Source: CAYXVB01 sp964467785 (GTDB lineage Bacteria > Bdellovibrionota > UBA1018). Taken from it: a stretch of DNA of 12,584 nucleotides. This document shows, piece by piece, positions 6,610-12,584 of the stretch (the stretch's first letter is position 1; each line of letters starts with the position of its first letter). Where the stretch lies: the NCBI GenBank assembly GCA_964467785.1, contig CAYXVB010000108.1, forward strand, positions 1 through 12,584, in the 5' to 3' direction. The translations under genes and the position numbers were made by a program. A model generated the notes under the pieces. It was not told the DNA's origin and did not search any database. It worked only from the letters and a program-made list of their open reading frames with translations.

Positions 6610-7119
6610 TCATAGGAACGCGGGTCCGGTATAAATGTAACAGGTACCCAAGTAGGTTTCATCGCGCGTCTCGAGCGTGGATTCGGAGTAGTGGCGAAGT
6701 TCCTTGAGGGCTCCCACAGGAAGGACAATGGCCGGAAATGGGCCTGGAATTCCCTGAATTCGCGTCCCCAAGCGATCTGTGTAGCGGTGCCCCGAACCGC
6801 TGTAGATCGGATGCCCGCCACAGCTCACGCTGTAAACAGGATTGTTCCCTTCAGTGGAGTTGCCCCAGGTTTCACGGCCTTCGTCGGTGACGAAATGATT
6901 GAATGTCGCAGCCGCTTCGCAGCGATCACCGTCTTTTTGGTAAACGCAATAGAGATTGAAGCAGGTCGGTCTGGTCTTTTTGCAACCTTCGTATTTGCAT
7001 TCGCCATTGTCCTTGCCTGCGGATTGACCTGAAGGAAGATCGCCGGCTCGTGCGAGCTGAAATCCATCCGCGCTGAGGGCCGTCAAGAGCGTGATCGAGA
7101 ACATGATCTGATTTTTCAT
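6610..7119 (-). CDS. Exported Cys-rich protein, paralogue A (family unrecognised)
   Basis: The protein has 169 residues from ATG 7119, with AAAGGGAGAA upstream as ribosome site; a longer frame from 7209 would overlap the lipoprotein gene and is rejected. A signal peptide (1-25, ending QLARA-GD) is followed by a mature domain with seven cysteines (41, 46, 53, 58, 67, 100, 160). This suggests disulfides in the periplasm or outside the cell. Motifs shared with the protein at 8146-8679 are RPTCFNLYC, YTDRLGTRIQ (113-122), PAIVLP, HYSxSxLE and GTCYIYTG. No catalytic signature or known domain is recognised. It lies 13 bases after the lipoprotein gene, in the same operon. Function is unknown. Confidence 0.78.
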   Translation of the reverse strand: MKNQIMFSITLLTALSADGFQLARAGDLPSGQSAGKDNGECKYEGCKKTRPTCFNLYCVYQKDGDRCEAAATFNHFVTDEGRETWGNSTEGNNPVYSVSCGGHPIYSGSGHRYTDRLGTRIQGIPGPFPAIVLPVGALKELRHYSESTLETRDETYLGTCYIYTGPAFL

Positions 7120-7132
7120 AGGAATTCTCCCT

Positions 7133-7960
7133 TTATGAGTCATTGAGGTGAATCGAAGTGAGCTTGCATTTTCCTTCAACGCAGGCCGCGGCCGAGCGCC
7201 AGGGGTCAAGAGTTCGAGGAGCGATGCAATTGGTCTTGCGTGCCTTGCCGCAGGTCTGTTCGACCGAGAGCCTCTTCAGGAGTAGGTCTCTTTGTAGCTG
7301 AACCGCTAGGGTCGGGTTTGCCACATTGAGCGCTGAGACATATGTGCAATCGCTAAACGTCGCTTCTCGGATATCCCGACGCTCGCTATCGAGCGGTAGA
7401 AAATCCCTGTCCAGATAGCTGCAGTCCTGATCGGACTCGCAGGTGCGCGCGTTGTCCTCAAGTGCGCGCAGTTCCGCGTCTGCGTCCACGCAAGGGTTGG
7501 GAAATTGGGAAGGGGAATATCGGCGCGCTAGGTCGCCTAGCAGGTTTGATACCCTGGCATCTCGCAGTTCCGATATCTTTCCTGGTTCGCCGTTGGATCG
7601 TCCCAATTCAGCCTGAAGTGCCGATAGATCGTCTTTAGCCAGGAAGCCTTGCACAAGCTGACCTTTGGGTCCTGGTCCGACGGTATACGCGCCATCCTGA
7701 GAGATTCGGAAACCATAAGCCCCCGCGCATGTGCTCAGTTGCTTCGGGTCTTCGCATTTCGAAACGAGCTGCAACGTCCAGTGCTCCTCCGCTGTAACGG
7801 GAGTCGCGGCGCTTGGTGCGGCCCGCGCGGTTTCGGGGGCGTTCGATTGTTCTTGTATTTCGCCCTGGGGGTTCTGAGGCTTGAATCTGTCGGAACCGCA
7901 TCCATTCAGAAGGACAGGCGCCGCCAGTGCAATGGCCAGTGGGATAGTTCGGATTCTCAT
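7133..7960 (-). CDS. Cys-rich lipoprotein of unknown function
   Basis: The protein has 275 residues. Its N-terminus is a lipoprotein signal peptide with the lipobox LLNG-C (Cys21), followed by a flexible Gln/Pro/Ala-rich stretch (about 22-58). A folded region (about 60-270) contains ten more cysteines (69, 78, 157, 174, 180, 205, 237, 245, 260, 265), including a CESDQDC segment at 174-180. That segment resembles Cys/Asp-rich motifs common in exported proteins of delta-type proteobacteria. No Asp follows the lipid Cys (it is Gly), so outer-membrane sorting is plausible. AAAGGA precedes the ATG. It is the first gene of an operon with exported paralogue A and divergent from paralogue B, so a joint role is suspected. 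No known domain is recognised. Confidence 0.78.
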   Translation of the reverse strand: MRIRTIPLAIALAAPVLLNGCGSDRFKPQNPQGEIQEQSNAPETARAAPSAATPVTAEEHWTLQLVSKCEDPKQLSTCAGAYGFRISQDGAYTVGPGPKGQLVQGFLAKDDLSALQAELGRSNGEPGKISELRDARVSNLLGDLARRYSPSQFPNPCVDADAELRALEDNARTCESDQDCSYLDRDFLPLDSERRDIREATFSDCTYVSALNVANPTLAVQLQRDLLLKRLSVEQTCGKARKTNCIAPRTLDPWRSAAACVEGKCKLTSIHLNDS

Positions 7961-8145
7961 CTTTTTCCTTTCGAGGCTTCGTTCCGTTTCGCAGCTTTCG
8001 TCGCACGGGCTTGCGACATCGGTGCGGGACGCGCCGATTGTGCAACCGATATGCCACGCAACCGGCGTGTTGATTGCAGGTTCGAGCGACGCTGAAAGAA
8101 GTTCCGAGCAACGAAGTAGAAAACCAACTAAAGGAGATTTGTCTG

Positions 8146-8679
8146 ATGCGTAATATTACATTTGCGGCAGCGCTTTGCTTTGTCTTCGGATCAGGAATGG
8201 CGATGGCGGACACCAGGGACGTAGGGGGAGGCGACGGAAACGACCATGATTGTCCCGCTTGCCATGAGAAGACAAAGCCGGTCTGCATGAACCTGAAGTG
8301 CGACTACAAATTCCGTCACCATGAAAAGGACATCAATTGCGCGGTGGTCGCAGTATTCAACAAGACAGTGACCGAGGATGGCGGCGAAGTGTCCGATGTC
8401 TCCGGGAAGGATGATGAAGTGAAGATGGCGATCGCTTGCGAAGGCGCTCCCAATCCCATCTGGAATGGGCCGGCGCGCAGATTCACCGACCTACTAGGTA
8501 CCCGAATCCAAGCTGAACAGGGCCCCAATCCGGCAATCACGCTGCCACGCGGCGTGCTTCACTCGAACGAGGATGGCAAGGGCGCCGGCCATTACAGTCA
8601 TTCGAGATTGGAATTTCAGACGGACGACGGTTGGAAGCGTGCTGATGGGGCATGCTTTATCTGGAGCGGCAACCCCTGA
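8146..8679 (+). CDS. Exported Cys-rich protein, paralogue B (family unrecognised)
   Basis: The protein has 177 residues from ATG 8146, placed 9 bases after AAGGAG (8131-8136). The frame extends upstream to 8074, but only this start gives a clean signal peptide (1-21, ending GMAMA-DT). The mature part has seven cysteines (36, 39, 47, 52, 65, 98, 170) that pair one-to-one with those of the protein at 6610-7119. Shared motifs include KPVCMNLKC, FTDLLGTRIQ (113-122, the same residue numbers as in the paralogue), PNPAITLP, HYSHSRLE and GACFIWSG. It is clearly homologous to paralogue A but quite divergent, so the duplication is not recent. A Gly/Asp/His-rich stretch follows the signal peptide. No known family or active site is recognised. 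It is transcribed divergently from the lipoprotein. Confidence 0.78.
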   Translation: MRNITFAAALCFVFGSGMAMADTRDVGGGDGNDHDCPACHEKTKPVCMNLKCDYKFRHHEKDINCAVVAVFNKTVTEDGGEVSDVSGKDDEVKMAIACEGAPNPIWNGPARRFTDLLGTRIQAEQGPNPAITLPRGVLHSNEDGKGAGHYSHSRLEFQTDDGWKRADGACFIWSGNP

Positions 8680-8702
8680 TTCCGATTTCCAAGCACACAT
8701 GG

Positions 8703-8729
8703 CACCTCCGGGCGCTTTTCCCGGAGGTG
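8703..8729 (+). terminator. Strong hairpin after paralogue B (terminator-like)
   Basis: CACCTCCGGG (8703-8712) and CCCGGAGGTG (8720-8729) form a perfect 10-bp GC-rich stem with the loop CGCTTTT. It lies 24 bases after the stop codon and before the next gene. A run of T is present only in the loop, not after the stem, so it is an atypical intrinsic terminator or an RNA-stability hairpin. Confidence 0.6.
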
Positions 8730-8738
8730 TGCGTGTAC

Positions 8739-8767
8739 TTGCCGCGCTAGGGTGCTGCCGGTAAAGT
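8739..8767 (+). promoter_or_regulatory. Possible promoter of the alpha/beta hydrolase gene
   Basis: TTGCCG (8739-8744) is followed after 17 bases by TAAAGT (8762-8767). Transcription would begin about 2 bases before the ATG at 8776, giving a nearly leaderless mRNA. The -35 box is weak. Confidence 0.28.
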
Positions 8768-8775
8768 GCGCGCTT

Positions 8776-10296
8776 ATGAAGACATCTTTGTTGACCGCAT
8801 CCGTGACAGTCCTCGCCTTGCTACACGTGCTGACTCAAGCGGTTCCCGATGCAGCAGCTGCGCAGGCGGCGCTCAACCCGCCTCATGCTCCGCCGCCGGG
8901 CACGGCTTTGCCAAACCTTCCAGAGACGGAACAACTCAAGAAATTTCTCGGTTATTACAATCTGCCGGAAGCCGATCGAAAGGAATTCGACAAAGCGTTT
9001 GTCCAGTCGGCATTCCTCACTCCGATCGAATGGGCCCAGCTCACGCAAAGGGCTACAGTCCAAGGGTACGAGCTATTTCAGGCGACTATCAGGCCTGACC
9101 GTACCGAATGGTTGCAGGTGGATTCAAGCAGCGCACTTAGAGGGGCTGAGTTTATCGAGACCCCGCGAGGCGTCGTTTATTCTAAGATCTTGCCCCGACG
9201 CGGTTCTCGAGTCGAGTCCCCCAGTCCTCTGCTGATCGGTGGAGGGTTTCCATTTAATCAGACACAGTTCACCGCATTCAACGAGCGGGTCGCCCGAGTG
9301 GCAGACTTGGAAATGTATGACGCTCTTTGCACTGGCATGTCTGTTTACTTCGACGCGACTCGAAATCAGGGGAGGGCTTGCCGGCCGTACGTAGCGGCTT
9401 CCCCGCTGCTATTGATCGAAGACGAACTGGCTTTTCATTACGCGCGGTCGCTGCTGCTTCAATACGCCACCTTTGGAGTGCTCGGGTCGACCGTGACCAA
9501 TGATTTATTGTTTCGGCTGACTCGATTGACCTTTCGGGGGATTAGTCTCACGGATCAGGCAATTGCTATTAAATCCATCGCGGATCAACGCGGTTATGCA
9601 AGCGGCGAGGCGCTCTTTTCGGGCATCTCCTATGGCGGACTTATTGGAGCCAAGATTGGCGCTTTGTTTCCAGGGCGATTCAAGGCTCTGATCTTGGTGT
9701 CGCCCGGCGTGCGAAATCCAGCGCATGAGTTCGACAAGCAGGGCTTGAGCGCCGCGCTCGAGCTTTGGCCGGTGCATCGACGGGCGATCCGAAACTTGAT
9801 TCGGGATACTGCTTTCAGTCCGCGTTACGATGCTTATCGGCCCGAGTGCCTCAAGGATCACGACCAGGCGTTCCGCGACAGTCTGCAGAAAAAGATGCAG
9901 GGAGAGCTGGATATGGATCTCGCGCTGGATCTGGCACACGCCCAGGATCGCGTTTACATGATCACGGGGGCGTTGGATGCCTCTGTGGACCCGAAAAAGC
10001 AGCTTCGGGCGATGCGTGAAGTTTTCACGAAGAATCCGATCAAGGGTAGCTCCATCATAGTTCCTAAAGGGGGGCATGCGCTTTGGGGCAATCCGGCGCA
10101 AGCTCAAGAAGAGGCGATCGCGCGCAGTTTCGAGGAGATCGAGAAGGGCGCGAGCGGCGCATTCCAAGACGGTGGGGTCTATGTTTGGAACGAGAGGACC
10201 TCGGGCTTCGATCTTTTGGGGCGCGGGCTGGACGGATTGCGCAAGGCCGAAGGCTTGATCGATCAGCTGAAGGCAGCAGTCCCTGTAATTCAGTAA
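8776..10296 (+). CDS. Exported alpha/beta-hydrolase
   Basis: The protein has 506 residues from ATG 8776; eight more residues would be possible upstream but would spoil the signal peptide. A Sec signal (1-28, MKTSLLTASVTVLALL...DAAA) is followed by a Pro-rich stretch and an N-terminal region with no recognised domain (about 45-145). Then comes an alpha/beta-hydrolase core. Its nucleophile elbow is GISYGG with Ser285, then ALILVSPG (304-311). An acid candidate is Asp401 or Asp405 in TGALDASVDP, and His434 lies in PKGGHALWG. The Ser-Asp-His order is correct, so an esterase, lipase or peptidase activity is likely, acting in the periplasm or outside. A long segment (about 205-270) between the first strands and the elbow may be a lid. 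About 70 residues follow the catalytic His, more than usual. No clear ribosome site is seen. The substrate is unknown. Confidence 0.82.
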   Translation: MKTSLLTASVTVLALLHVLTQAVPDAAAAQAALNPPHAPPPGTALPNLPETEQLKKFLGYYNLPEADRKEFDKAFVQSAFLTPIEWAQLTQRATVQGYELFQATIRPDRTEWLQVDSSSALRGAEFIETPRGVVYSKILPRRGSRVESPSPLLIGGGFPFNQTQFTAFNERVARVADLEMYDALCTGMSVYFDATRNQGRACRPYVAASPLLLIEDELAFHYARSLLLQYATFGVLGSTVTNDLLFRLTRLTFRGISLTDQAIAIKSIADQRGYASGEALFSGISYGGLIGAKIGALFPGRFKALILVSPGVRNPAHEFDKQGLSAALELWPVHRRAIRNLIRDTAFSPRYDAYRPECLKDHDQAFRDSLQKKMQGELDMDLALDLAHAQDRVYMITGALDASVDPKKQLRAMREVFTKNPIKGSSIIVPKGGHALWGNPAQAQEEAIARSFEEIEKGASGAFQDGGVYVWNERTSGFDLLGRGLDGLRKAEGLIDQLKAAVPVIQ

Positions 10297-10335
10297 AGCG
10301 ATTGCGTTGATGTCAGAATGGGTCAGACTTTTCGG

Positions 10336-10364
10336 TTGAATCCGAGCCCTTCGCTCGGTAAAAG
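10336..10364 (+). promoter_or_regulatory. Predicted promoter of the rpsB-tsf unit
   Basis: TTGAAT (10336-10341) is followed after exactly 17 bases by TAAAAG (10359-10364), placing transcription start near 10371. That leaves a leader of about 174 bases that begins just before a set of hairpins. The 17-base spacer is itself a perfect hairpin, so an alternative reading is a terminator for the upstream hydrolase gene. Confidence 0.45.
10342..10358. terminator. Hairpin after the hydrolase gene
   Basis: CCGAGC (10342-10347) and GCTCGG (10353-10358) form a 6-bp stem with the loop CCTTC, 45 bases after the hydrolase stop. It is followed by TAAAAG rather than a T-run, so intrinsic termination is doubtful. 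It also fills the spacer of the predicted rpsB promoter. Confidence 0.35.
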
Positions 10365-10370
10365 AGCCGT

Positions 10371-10544
10371 CAACACGCACACCTCCGCACACGTGGTGCC
10401 GGACCTTGTAGGTTCGGTCGTTGGAGGTGGAGGGGAGTCCACTCTTCGGGAAATGGGTTTCCGAACCCGGTGGCTCCATGAACCGCGGGAAATACTGCCT
10501 TTCGCTGTCTTTCTCCGCTTGAGTATTCCAGGAGTCCTTACAAA
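10371..10544 (+). promoter_or_regulatory. Structured rpsB 5' leader, candidate S2 autoregulatory element
   Basis: The leader can form a closing stem CACCTCC (10380-10386) with GGAGGTG (10423-10429) around two inner hairpins. These are GCAC/GTGC around ACGTG (10387-10399, sharing the last base with the next stem) and CCGGACC (10399-10405) with GGTTCGG (10411-10417), which has one G-U pair. A downstream hairpin GGGTT-TCCG-AACCC occupies 10455-10468. The rpsB Shine-Dalgarno AGGAG (10530-10534) lies 10 bases before the ATG. Ribosomal protein S2 is known to repress its own operon in some bacteria; that this leader does so is inference. Confidence 0.5.
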
Positions 10545-11414
10545 ATGCCTAATGTCACGATGCGCGAGCTGCTCGAATCCGGCGTCCATTTCGGTCACCA
10601 GACCCGCCGTTGGAACCCCAAGATGAAGCCGTACGTTTTCGGCGCTCGCAACGGTATCTACATCATCGACCTGCAAAAGACGGTCGACCAGACCCGCGCC
10701 GCTTGTGCTTTCGCCTCCAAGGTGACTGCTGAAGGCAAGAAGGTGCTCTTTGTCGGTACCAAGAAGCAGGCCAAAGACGTGATCCAGGAAGAAGCGACCC
10801 GCTCCGGCATGTACTTCGTCAACAACCGCTGGCTCGGCGGCATGCTCACCAACTACCAGACGGTCAAGGCCTCCATCGACCGTCTCAAGAAGATTGAAGC
10901 CCTCAAGGCTTCGGCTGACTGGAACGACGTTCCCAAGAAGGAACAGTCCCGTTACGACCGCGAGCTCGAAAAGCTCCAGAAGTCGCTTGGCGGCATCCAG
11001 GACATGAAGAAGCTACCTGGCGCGATTTTCGTGATCGACACCGAAAAGGAGCACATCGCGATCAAGGAAGCCAAGAAGCTCGGCATTCCCACCATCGCTG
11101 TGGTCGACACTAACTGCGACCCGTCCAATATCACACACGTCATCCCGGGCAACGACGATGCGATCCGCTCGATCCGTCTGTTCTCCCGCCTGATTGCTGA
11201 CAGCTGCCTCGAAGGCGCCAAGACCTTCCAGGAAAAACTCCGCGCCCAGGAAATCGCCGATCAGGGCGACAAGGAAGACACTGAGAAGAAGGTCTCCCGC
11301 TTCGAAGGCGACATTGACCTCCAAGGCATCGACGAGGCCGACATCGCCGCCCAGGAAGAGCCGGCTGAAGGCGCTGAAGGTGCTGAAGGCGCCACCGAGG
11401 AAAAGAAGGCCTGA
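10545..11414 (+). CDS. rpsB: 30S ribosomal protein S2
   Basis: The protein has 289 residues and is an unmistakable S2. The N-terminus MPNVTMRELLESGVHFGHQT is followed by RRWNPKMKPYVFGARNGIYI, IDLQKTV, VLFVGTKKQA, NNRWLGGMLTNYQT and LGIPTIAVVDTNCDP. It is part of the small ribosomal subunit at the head-body junction and is needed with S1 for initiation. The last roughly 50 residues form an acidic, Ala/Glu-rich tail (AEGAEGAEGATEEKKA), longer than the E. coli protein of about 240 residues. Codon choice is more biased toward C-ending codons than upstream genes, as expected for high expression. It is followed by tsf after 29 bases, the usual rpsB-tsf order. Confidence 0.98.
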   Translation: MPNVTMRELLESGVHFGHQTRRWNPKMKPYVFGARNGIYIIDLQKTVDQTRAACAFASKVTAEGKKVLFVGTKKQAKDVIQEEATRSGMYFVNNRWLGGMLTNYQTVKASIDRLKKIEALKASADWNDVPKKEQSRYDRELEKLQKSLGGIQDMKKLPGAIFVIDTEKEHIAIKEAKKLGIPTIAVVDTNCDPSNITHVIPGNDDAIRSIRLFSRLIADSCLEGAKTFQEKLRAQEIADQGDKEDTEKKVSRFEGDIDLQGIDEADIAAQEEPAEGAEGAEGATEEKKA

Positions 11415-11443
11415 TCGCCTTTCTTTCTCAAGGAGAATAGAAG

Positions 11444-12367
11444 ATGGAAATTTCCGCTTCGTTGGTGAAAGACCTCCGCGAAAAGACCGGCGCGGGCATG
11501 ATGNNNNNNNNNNTGGACTGCAAGAAGGCGCTCGTGGAAACCCAGGGCGACTTCGAGAAGGCTGTCGAGTTCCTGCGCAAGAAGGGCATGGCCTCGGCCG
11601 CCAAGAAAGCCGGTCGTGCGACCAAGGAAGGCCTCGTGTCCTCCTACATCCACGGCGAAGGCAATGTCGGTGTGCTTGTCGAAGTGAACTGCGAAACCGA
11701 TTTCGTCGCTCGCACCGAGCAGTTCAAGAAGTTCGTCGCTGATCTCGGCGCTCATGTCGCCCAGGCCAAGCCGGCAGACCTTGACGCCCTGATGGCTTCG
11801 AACATGGGTGGCAAGCCCGTCCAGAACGTTCTTCAGGAAACGATTGCCGCCCTCGGCGAGAACATGGGCATCCGTCGTTTCGAGCGTTTCGAAGCCGCTG
11901 CCGATGGCAAGGGCCTCGTGACCACCTACATCCACGGTGAAGGCAAGGTCGGCGTGCTCCTCAACCTCGCGGTGGGCAGCGCGCAGGTCGCGCACGGTGA
12001 TGCGTTCAAGGCGTTTGCCAAGGACCTCTCGATGCACATCGCTGCCGCGGCTCCTCAGTTTGTCACTTCCGCCGAAGTTCCGGCTGAGTTGACGGCGAAG
12101 GAAAAGGAAATCGCCCTGGCCCAAATCCAGAATTCAGGCAAGCCGATGAAGCCCGAGTTCATGGATAAAGCCGTCGATGGTCGCGTGCGCAAACTCCTCG
12201 AAGAAATCTGCCTCTTGACGCAGCCCTTCGTGAAGGATCCGAACAAGACCATCGAAAAGCTCCTTAAAGAAACCTCCACGGCTCTCGGTCAGGAAGTTTC
12301 CGTGCGTAAGTTCGCCCGTTTCATGCTGGGCGAAGGCATGAAGGACGCTCCGGAAGCCAACGCTTAA
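11444..12367 (+). CDS. tsf: Elongation factor Ts (contains a 10-N gap)
   Basis: The frame gives 307 codons including unknown bases; AAGGAG (11430-11435) lies 8 bases before the ATG. EF-Ts recharges EF-Tu by releasing GDP. The N-terminal UBA-like module has SLVKDLREKTGAGMM, then DCKKALVETQGDFEKAVEFL. Next comes the core with VNCETDFVAR, the EF-Tu-contacting motif, and a second half-repeat with YIHGEGKVGVLLNL. Ten Ns (11504-11513) separate GAGMM from DCKKAL. These two are directly adjacent in EF-Ts proteins, so the real protein is most likely 303 residues and the gap an artefact. The frame is kept across it. It is the second gene of the rpsB-tsf unit, upstream of pyrH. Confidence 0.97.
   Translation: MEISASLVKDLREKTGAGMMXXXXDCKKALVETQGDFEKAVEFLRKKGMASAAKKAGRATKEGLVSSYIHGEGNVGVLVEVNCETDFVARTEQFKKFVADLGAHVAQAKPADLDALMASNMGGKPVQNVLQETIAALGENMGIRRFERFEAAADGKGLVTTYIHGEGKVGVLLNLAVGSAQVAHGDAFKAFAKDLSMHIAAAAPQFVTSAEVPAELTAKEKEIALAQIQNSGKPMKPEFMDKAVDGRVRKLLEEICLLTQPFVKDPNKTIEKLLKETSTALGQEVSVRKFARFMLGEGMKDAPEANA
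11504..11513. other. Ten-N assembly gap inside tsf
   Basis: Ten consecutive Ns follow ATGATG and precede TGGACTGC. Removing the Ns and one copy of the repeated TG yields ATGATGGACTGC, encoding the expected MMDC of EF-Ts. The gap therefore looks like a fixed-length scaffold join of two overlapping contigs rather than missing sequence. Confidence 0.95.
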
Positions 12368-12397
12368 GGGTATTTGTTCGAATTGAGTCCGTGTGGT

Positions 12398-12428
12398 GGA
12401 GCCGGCTCCTTAGATTGGAGCCGGCTCC
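12398..12428 (+). terminator. 12-bp hairpin between tsf and pyrH
   Basis: The 12-base palindrome GGAGCCGGCTCC occurs twice (12398-12409 and 12417-12428), separated by TTAGATT. The two copies can pair into a 12-bp stem with a 7-base loop. There is no T-run after it, so partial termination, RNA processing or protection of the rpsB-tsf message is more likely than full termination. Confidence 0.6.
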
Positions 12429-12457
12429 CTTCCGCAAGCTGAGAAAAAGAGGCTTCG

Positions 12458-12584
12458 ATGGCCAAGGCAAAGGCAAAGGCAAAGGCGAGATCGTCCCGCT
12501 CCAAGTTCAAGTCCGCGACCGCGAAGGTTTCTAAGGCCGATTCGCTTCGCGGAAAGCCGTATAAGCGTATTCTTCTCAAGCTAT
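12458..12584 (+). CDS. pyrH: UMP kinase, N-terminal fragment
   Basis: A frame begins at ATG 12458, 5 bases after AAGAGG (12447-12452), and runs off the right edge with 42 residues. Its end, GKPYKRILLKL, matches the first strand of bacterial PyrH (amino-acid-kinase fold), which normally continues SGEAL. PyrH phosphorylates UMP to UDP in pyrimidine nucleotide synthesis in the cytosol. The order rpsB-tsf-pyrH is widely conserved and supports the call. The protein carries about 30 residues ahead of the conserved strand. These are rich in Lys, Ala and Ser and begin with alternating Lys-Ala encoded by a hexamer repeat. No other start lies between the ATG and the conserved part. Confidence 0.88.
   Translation, partial: MAKAKAKAKARSSRSKFKSATAKVSKADSLRGKPYKRILLKL
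12464..12487 (+). repeat. AAGGCA hexamer tandem repeat in pyrH start
   Basis: AAGGCA is present three times in tandem, followed by AAGGCG, encoding Lys-Ala four times at the start of the PyrH extension. In-frame copy-number change would add or remove Lys-Ala pairs without shifting the frame. Confidence 0.8.

Noticed and set aside
9505..10479. Minus-strand 324-residue frame
   Set aside because: Antisense to the alpha/beta-hydrolase, which has a signal peptide and catalytic motifs; the opposite frame shows none.
11261..12124. Minus-strand 287-residue frame across the N gap
   Set aside because: Antisense to tsf; a long open shadow frame caused by codon bias of a highly expressed gene.

Overview
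The window looks like a chromosomal segment of a moderately GC-rich, Gram-negative (outer-membrane) bacterium. It encodes a BtuB-like TonB-dependent receptor, a TonB-like protein, a lipoprotein and several Sec-exported proteins. It ends in the conserved rpsB-tsf-pyrH translation/UMP-kinase block. An AgmX/PglI-like (TonB-C-like) tail on one protein and the general style of the exported Cys-rich proteins recall the former Deltaproteobacteria (Myxococcota/Bdellovibrionota). That placement is an inference and is weak without a search.

Layout, left to right. (1) The N-terminus of a class I SAM methyltransferase runs off the left edge on the minus strand, divergent from a beta-class glutathione S-transferase; the 85-base gap holds inverted repeats of a TTGATTC-type half-site. 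(2) Convergent with the GST is an unusual 2OG-Fe(II) oxygenase carrying a C-terminal TonB/AgmX-like domain, followed by a possible small membrane protein. (3) A minus-strand operon runs LemA, then a secreted/anchored TPM (YgcG-like) protein, then a small cytosolic TPM protein; the last two overlap and appear translationally coupled. (4) Divergent from lemA is a cobalamin-uptake unit: a promoter, a compact cobalamin riboswitch, a btuB-like receptor starting at TTG, and a TonB-family gene overlapping the receptor stop by 4 bases. (5) Next is an unrecognised locus: two paralogous secreted proteins with seven matching cysteines, one on each strand, flanking a Cys-rich lipoprotein that shares an operon with one of them. 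(6) An exported alpha/beta hydrolase follows. (7) The block ends with a structured leader, rpsB, tsf (interrupted by a 10-N scaffold gap that is almost certainly an artefact) and the start of pyrH, which has a Lys/Ala-rich N-terminal extension.

Functional links. The riboswitch, receptor and TonB form a coherent B12-repressed import unit, though no ABC transporter is present. LemA with TPM proteins is a recurrent envelope-associated cluster of poorly known function. The rpsB-tsf-pyrH block is housekeeping. The most novel material is the paralogous Cys-rich exported pair with its lipoprotein and the oxygenase/TonB-C fusion. No tRNA, rRNA, CRISPR array or insertion sequence was seen. No stretch above 300 bases lacks a gene.
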